A stretch of 9,254 bases of DNA, from contig JAKEGI010000009.1 of NCBI GenBank assembly GCA_022615595.1, forward strand, positions 1 through 9,254, read 5' to 3'. Origin of the DNA: Bacteroidales bacterium. GTDB lineage: Bacteria; Bacteroidota; Bacteroidia; Bacteroidales; VadinHA17. Under the pieces are notes generated by a model. That model saw nothing but the letters and a program-made list of their open reading frames with translations. It made no database searches and was not told the origin of the DNA. Below, piece by piece: positions 5,894 to 9,254 of the stretch. Position 1 is the first letter of the stretch. Each line of letters starts with the position of its first letter. Position numbers and translations under genes: made by a program.

Positions 5894-7445
5894 GCTTATA
5901 CTGTCAATTGACTTCGGCACTCAGTCAGTCAGAGCGGTTATTTTTGACCTTTCGGGTAACATAACAAGGTTAGCCAGGACGGAGATAGAGCCCTATTTCT
6001 CTGCAGGCCCCGGGATGGCCGAACAGTACCCGGAATATTTCAGGGACAGGATGTTTGAGACGCTCCGGAAGCTCTTCAGTGAGGCCGCGTCAGAGAGGGA
6101 GAAGATAAAGGCTGTCACCCTTACGACACAGCGTTCGACGCTGATCAACCTTGACAGGGATGGCAACTCACTGAGGCCGGCAATCATATGGCTTGATCAG
6201 CGTCAGACAGGTATCGGCAGCTATCCCGGACCTCTGATGCAGTTGGCTCTCAGGGTAGTAGGCATGCGTGAGGCAGTCATCCATGCAGTGAAGAACGGTG
6301 AATGCAACTGGCTGATGCAGAATACTCCTGAAATATGGGAAAAGACCGACAAGTTTCTCTTCCTCTCGGGATACCTGACACATGAGCTCACGGGTGAATT
6401 CACCGATTCTGTCGGCTGCACTGTCGGATACCTGCCTTTTGACTATAAGAAGCAGCGGTGGGCTGAAAGGAGCCACATGAACTTCAGGATGTTTCCTGTT
6501 GAACGGGATAAGCTACCCCGTCTTGTGAAACCTTCGGAGGTGCTTGGTTACATCAGCAGGTATGCTGCTGAGAAGAGCGGTATTCCTGAGGGTCTTCCCC
6601 TCATCGCTGCAGCGGCTGACAAATCGTGCGAGGTTCTCGGCTCAGGGGTTGTCACTCCCGATGTGGCATGCCTGAGTTACGGCACCACCTCAACGGTGCA
6701 GACCACACATACAAAATACCACGAAGTCATTCCCTTCTTCCCTGCCTATCCAAGCGCCATCCCTGACCGGTTCAATACTGAGATAATGATCTTCAGGGGG
6801 TTCTGGATGATAAACTGGTTCAAGAAGGAGTTCGGGCTGAAGGAGATGCAGCTGGCTGAGCAGACGGGTCGTACACCGGAGGAGCTTTTTGATGACATGA
6901 TTCGTGACATACCGGCCGGATCGATGGGTCTCACTCTTCAGCCCTACTGGTCGCCAGGGGTGAAGATACCTGGCACCGAAGCCAAGGGGGCTATCATCGG
7001 CTTCGGCGATGTGCACACAAGGGTACATATCTACCGGGCTATCCTTGAGGGGCTTGCATACTCGCTGAGGGAGGGTCTCGAGAGGACTGTAAAGAGAACG
7101 GGAATTCCGGCAAGAAAAATCATCGTTTCAGGCGGAGGATCGCAGAGCAGCCAGGCCATGCAGATAACAGCCGACATATTCAATATGGCAACCTGCAAAC
7201 CTCACACCTATGAGACCTCGTCACTCGGTGCTGCAATAAACGCAGCCGTGGGGATGAAATACTACAGTGACTATGATTCGGCTGTGTCAGCGATGACGCG
7301 GGCGGGCGAAGAGTATCTTCCCGACAGCAGAAACGTGGATATCTACAACGAACTGTACAGCAAGGTATATTCAAGGATGTACAGGCACCTGCAGCCTCTT
7401 TACAGCCAGATAAGGAACATAACCGGCTATCCTCAGAAAATTTGA
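5877..7445 (+). CDS. FGGY-family carbohydrate/polyol kinase (glycerol-kinase-like)
   Basis: A 522-residue two-domain FGGY kinase that would phosphorylate a sugar or polyol with ATP. Visible motifs are IDFGTQSVRA (11-20, phosphate 1), SYGTTSTV (267-274, phosphate 2) and VSGGGSQSSQAMQITAD (417-433, adenosine site). D248 in AADKS is the expected catalytic base, aligning with Asp245 of E. coli GlpK. Substrate-site residues differ from glycerol kinase: QRST (85-88) replaces QRET, so the glutamate that contacts glycerol is missing, and WLDQR (105-109) resembles the W-x-D-x-R of other FGGY kinases. Operon context (glpD, AGPS-like) favours glycerol or a related three- or four-carbon polyol, but the residues do not confirm it. 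The start overlaps the upstream stop by 17 bases, behind AGGAG. The gene ends 14 bases from the stop of a convergent operon, and no terminator hairpin is visible between them. Confidence 0.87.
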   Translation: MKSSDELILSIDFGTQSVRAVIFDLSGNITRLARTEIEPYFSAGPGMAEQYPEYFRDRMFETLRKLFSEAASEREKIKAVTLTTQRSTLINLDRDGNSLRPAIIWLDQRQTGIGSYPGPLMQLALRVVGMREAVIHAVKNGECNWLMQNTPEIWEKTDKFLFLSGYLTHELTGEFTDSVGCTVGYLPFDYKKQRWAERSHMNFRMFPVERDKLPRLVKPSEVLGYISRYAAEKSGIPEGLPLIAAAADKSCEVLGSGVVTPDVACLSYGTTSTVQTTHTKYHEVIPFFPAYPSAIPDRFNTEIMIFRGFWMINWFKKEFGLKEMQLAEQTGRTPEELFDDMIRDIPAGSMGLTLQPYWSPGVKIPGTEAKGAIIGFGDVHTRVHIYRAILEGLAYSLREGLERTVKRTGIPARKIIVSGGGSQSSQAMQITADIFNMATCKPHTYETSSLGAAINAAVGMKYYSDYDSAVSAMTRAGEEYLPDSRNVDIYNELYSKVYSRMYRHLQPLYSQIRNITGYPQKI

Positions 7446-7459
7446 TCCGGGAAGCATGT

Positions 7460-8218
7460 TTACAGAACCTTGATTTCCAGTTTTCCCCCTATCCCAAGGC
7501 TGTCGCCGGCTATTATTATGACAGACAGCAGTTCCGGATTCTTAAGGGCTTTCTCTGTCACTTCATGCACCATGGCTATATTCTTAACCTCATTACAGAA
7601 GGAAGTAGCATAGGCGTCAGCCAGTGCTCCGCTGCCACAGGCTGTCATGCATGCATCTGCGATGCCGAAGCTGAGTGAATGGCCTACGGTACCGGAAGAA
7701 CAGCAGACTGACAGCGGGGTATCTTCGGGATTTATTTTCAGTCCCACCTTGCCTGACAGGGGTGAGCTGCCTGCATAGACGGCGATTGTTGCCGGGGAGG
7801 TCAGTTTCATGAAGAGATCGCCGCCGTTTTCTATTACAATCTCCTGTGGCCTATATTTTTCAAGGATGTCATTGCAGATAAATTCGGCCATGGCACCGGC
7901 CACGGCGCTCATGGGGCCTGTCCCTGCTGCCAGTGCCGCTTCGCTCATCGCTGTGATAAGAGGGTGTGAGCCACCCGGGGCAACGACGGGCGTCAGTGAA
8001 TCCCTGAATTCCGGATGAGCGGCAATATGTTTGTCAAGAATTTTGCGAAAATAAAGAATGCGATCAATGGTGAACCGTTCGGCTTCCTTCCGGTAGTGGT
8101 CCCTGTCGATAGCCACCCAGAGATCTGTCTCCCTGAAGGCTGATCTGAAGCTGATCCACCTTTTATTGCCCATAGCCTCGCGGTAGAGGCGGGGCTGGTA
8201 TGAGGGGCTCTTAGCCAA
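7460..8218 (-). CDS. UPF0280/COG2122 protein (ApbE superfamily), sulfide-assimilation type
   Basis: A 252-residue member of UPF0280 (COG2122), a branch of the ApbE flavin-transferase superfamily. Characteristic motifs are an N-terminal YQPRLYRE (7-14) with FRETDLWVAI (28-37), AAGTGPMSAVAGA (97-109), IENGGDLFM (129-137), SSGTVGHS (174-181) and ADAYAT (200-205). The family member MA1715 of Methanosarcina acetivorans is needed for efficient growth at low sulfide; its chemistry is unsettled. Six cysteines are present (115, 172, 173, 190, 194, 208), some possibly relevant to sulfur or flavin handling. The first possible start is TTG at 8216-8218, because an in-frame TAG lies two codons upstream. 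An ATG at codon 16 would discard the YQPRLYRE block, so TTG is preferred. The gene overlaps the upstream NIL/ferredoxin gene by 8 bases, is last in the operon and converges on the FGGY kinase gene. Confidence 0.87.
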   Translation of the reverse strand: MAKSPSYQPRLYREAMGNKRWISFRSAFRETDLWVAIDRDHYRKEAERFTIDRILYFRKILDKHIAAHPEFRDSLTPVVAPGGSHPLITAMSEAALAAGTGPMSAVAGAMAEFICNDILEKYRPQEIVIENGGDLFMKLTSPATIAVYAGSSPLSGKVGLKINPEDTPLSVCCSSGTVGHSLSFGIADACMTACGSGALADAYATSFCNEVKNIAMVHEVTEKALKNPELLSVIIIAGDSLGIGGKLEIKVL

Positions 8219-8621
8219 GGTCTATTGAGAACAGTTTGAGCGGGCAGGCGGTGAGGCACAGTTCGCATACCACGCACTTCTCAGGCTCGAATGAGAGCTC
8301 TGCCGTTTTGTGGTTCATAGTCAGCGCCCCCGGAAAACAGACGGCGGAACAGGCGCCGCAATGGATACACAGATCTTCGAGGTAGGTGATCTTTTTGTCT
8401 ATGGGCACGCACTCCACATTGCGCTGCCTCATATACTCCATTCCCTCCCTGAGAACCTTTGCCGGAGCGGTCATCTCCATTACAAGGTGTCCCACCTGGC
8501 CGGGTGTGACATCGGCCTTGACGATGTTGACCATGATGTCATACTTCCTGATAAGATTATATGTTATGGGTTCTCCTGTCGCATCCGGCGGAAAGGTCAG
8601 CACAAATCTCCTGCTTTTCAT
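8211..8621 (-). CDS. NIL-domain protein with two 4Fe-4S clusters (homocysteine biosynthesis)
   Basis: A 136-residue fusion of an N-terminal NIL domain (about 1-75, ferredoxin-like alpha/beta fold also found at the end of MetN transporters) and a dicluster ferredoxin domain (about 78-134). Cluster ligands are C85, C88, C91, C95 (CIHCGACSAVC) and C116, C119, C122, C126 (CVVCELCLTAC followed by P). Phenylalanine follows the last cysteine of the first motif, where proline is common. The architecture matches MA1822 of M. acetivorans, which works with the DUF39 protein MA1821 to make homocysteine from aspartate semialdehyde and sulfide; electron transfer for sulfur reduction or persulfide cleavage is the likely role. 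The ATG has AGGA five bases upstream. The DUF39 gene ends 20 bases before it and the COG2122 gene overlaps its end by 8 bases, consistent with one operon. An extra cysteine (C71) closes the NIL domain. Confidence 0.9.
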   Translation of the reverse strand: MKSRRFVLTFPPDATGEPITYNLIRKYDIMVNIVKADVTPGQVGHLVMEMTAPAKVLREGMEYMRQRNVECVPIDKKITYLEDLCIHCGACSAVCFPGALTMNHKTAELSFEPEKCVVCELCLTACPLKLFSIDLG

Positions 8622-8641
8622 ATGTTCCTGTTTTTTGATAG

Positions 8642-9254
8642 TTATAGTCTAATTTCCAGGCTGTTCAGCCCGGAGGCCTTCTGAAAGTACTCGACTGGCT
8701 GCGTCAGAAGGAACCGTCCTGCGGTTATCTCTTCTCTCAGGATCTCAGCAATATCGCGTGCCACTTTTATGCTTGACAGCGGTGCGGTGCGTATCTTTTT
8801 GCCGTTGAGTGTTATCTCCCCCGAGAATAGTGAATTATAATCAATGCGTCCCAGGATATCGTGATCCGGCGATCCGTAGTCTATGATATTGGTCTCTATC
8901 TGGCTGTTGCGCACCATGACCCTTCGGGCCATATCCTCGTCAAGCACGGGAATGGGAATTCCGACGCCTACAAACATGGATACGCCGTATTTTTCAAAGT
9001 ATGCTGCCCGTATGAACCTTGTGCTCATCTTTGAGGCATCACCTATCAGCGCCAGTGTTGCCGAGTTGCCGACCGGTACACCGTACTTGTTTACCGGCTT
9101 GCCGGTGTTGAACTGCGTACCGTGCCAGGCGACATAGCCCGTGGTGCCTCCGAAGAAGATGCGTGTTCCGATGCCGATGGTGCGCATCTCAGGATCGTTA
9201 AGCAGGGGGCTCATCTCGCCCGAGGTGGAGAAGTTGGCGTTTCCAAAGGCAGGC
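8642..9254 (-). CDS. DUF39/COG1900 homocysteine biosynthesis protein, C-terminal part (5' end outside window)
   Basis: The C-terminal about 204 residues of a DUF39 (COG1900) protein. The reading frame stays open to the right edge: 13 codons precede the internal Met at 9214, reading PAFGNANFSTSGE, so the ATG at 9214 is not the start. Diagnostic is the STSGEMSPLLNDP block, followed by IGIGTRIFFGGTTGYV and GTQFN. Related archaeal proteins (MA1821, MJ0100) function in or are linked to sulfhydrylation of aspartate semialdehyde to homocysteine, with a conserved persulfide-forming cysteine. No cysteine occurs in the visible part, so the catalytic cysteines must lie in the missing N-terminal half. 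The protein ends at NSLEIRL with no C-terminal CBS pair, unlike MJ0100, which carries one. It is the most upstream gene seen of the three-gene operon; its promoter is outside the window. Confidence 0.9.
   Translation of the reverse strand, partial: PAFGNANFSTSGEMSPLLNDPEMRTIGIGTRIFFGGTTGYVAWHGTQFNTGKPVNKYGVPVGNSATLALIGDASKMSTRFIRAAYFEKYGVSMFVGVGIPIPVLDEDMARRVMVRNSQIETNIIDYGSPDHDILGRIDYNSLFSGEITLNGKKIRTAPLSSIKVARDIAEILREEITAGRFLLTQPVEYFQKASGLNSLEIRL

Noticed and set aside
6690..7028. 112-residue minus-strand open frame inside the FGGY kinase gene
   Set aside because: Antisense shadow of conserved kinase sequence; no ribosome-binding site or domain.
5877..7445. Naming the kinase glpK
   Set aside because: Family and context fit, but the glycerol-contact motif QRET is QRST and the tryptophan motif differs, so the substrate is not established.
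8310..8684. 124-residue + strand open frame opposite the NIL/ferredoxin gene
   Set aside because: The minus strand encodes clear NIL and dicluster ferredoxin motifs; the opposite frame has none.
9214..9214. ATG at 9214 (minus strand) as the start of the DUF39 gene
   Set aside because: The frame stays open to the window edge, and the residues before it complete the conserved STSGEMSPLLNDP block, so this Met is internal.

Overview
The window holds nine protein-coding genes and reads like a chromosomal segment of an anaerobic or facultative member of the Bacteroidota (Bacteroidales/Marinilabiliales-like). The grounds are: a Bacteroidota-type -7 promoter element (TAACTTTG, consensus TAnnTTTG) with a TTG 19 bases upstream; starts that mostly lack a strong Shine-Dalgarno; the three-gene order small membrane protein / HTH_34 regulator / CreD, which I associate with this phylum; and GC-rich hairpin repeats of a style common in its intergenic DNA. 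No rRNA or housekeeping marker is present, so the placement is inference.

Region 1 (1-2415, + strand) is an envelope-related module: a six-helix membrane protein of unknown function, a small winged-helix regulator one base downstream, and a CreD-family inner-membrane protein. The same palindrome, ACTTTG-N5-CAAAGTACT, sits just upstream of the first and third genes and overlaps a promoter-like element. This suggests that the regulator represses its own operon and creD together. A hairpin-rich repeat fragment lies at 3-45.

Region 2 (2416-2590) is intergenic. It holds a cluster of GC-rich inverted repeats (2454-2514) and a separate perfect 10-bp inverted repeat (2551-2579) that overlaps the likely ribosome-binding site of glpD.

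Region 3 (2591-7445, + strand) is a tight three-gene operon: FAD-dependent glycerol-3-phosphate dehydrogenase (GlpD), a flavoprotein closely resembling alkyl-dihydroxyacetonephosphate synthase (AGPS), and an FGGY-family sugar/polyol kinase. A polyol kinase, a DHAP-forming dehydrogenase and an AGPS-like enzyme could together feed glycerol phosphate into ether-lipid synthesis. The AGPS-like protein keeps the catalytic tyrosine and the HHH motif of the eukaryotic enzyme. The kinase lacks the canonical glycerol-kinase QRET motif, so its substrate is open.

Region 4 (7460-9254, - strand) converges on region 3 and leaves only 14 bases between stop codons. In transcription order it encodes a DUF39/COG1900 homocysteine-biosynthesis protein (running off the right edge), a NIL-domain protein with two 4Fe-4S motifs, and a UPF0280/COG2122 ApbE-superfamily protein. 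These are the three families tied to direct sulfide assimilation into homocysteine in Methanosarcina acetivorans (MA1821, MA1822, MA1715), here in one compact bacterial operon. It is the most noteworthy system in the window.
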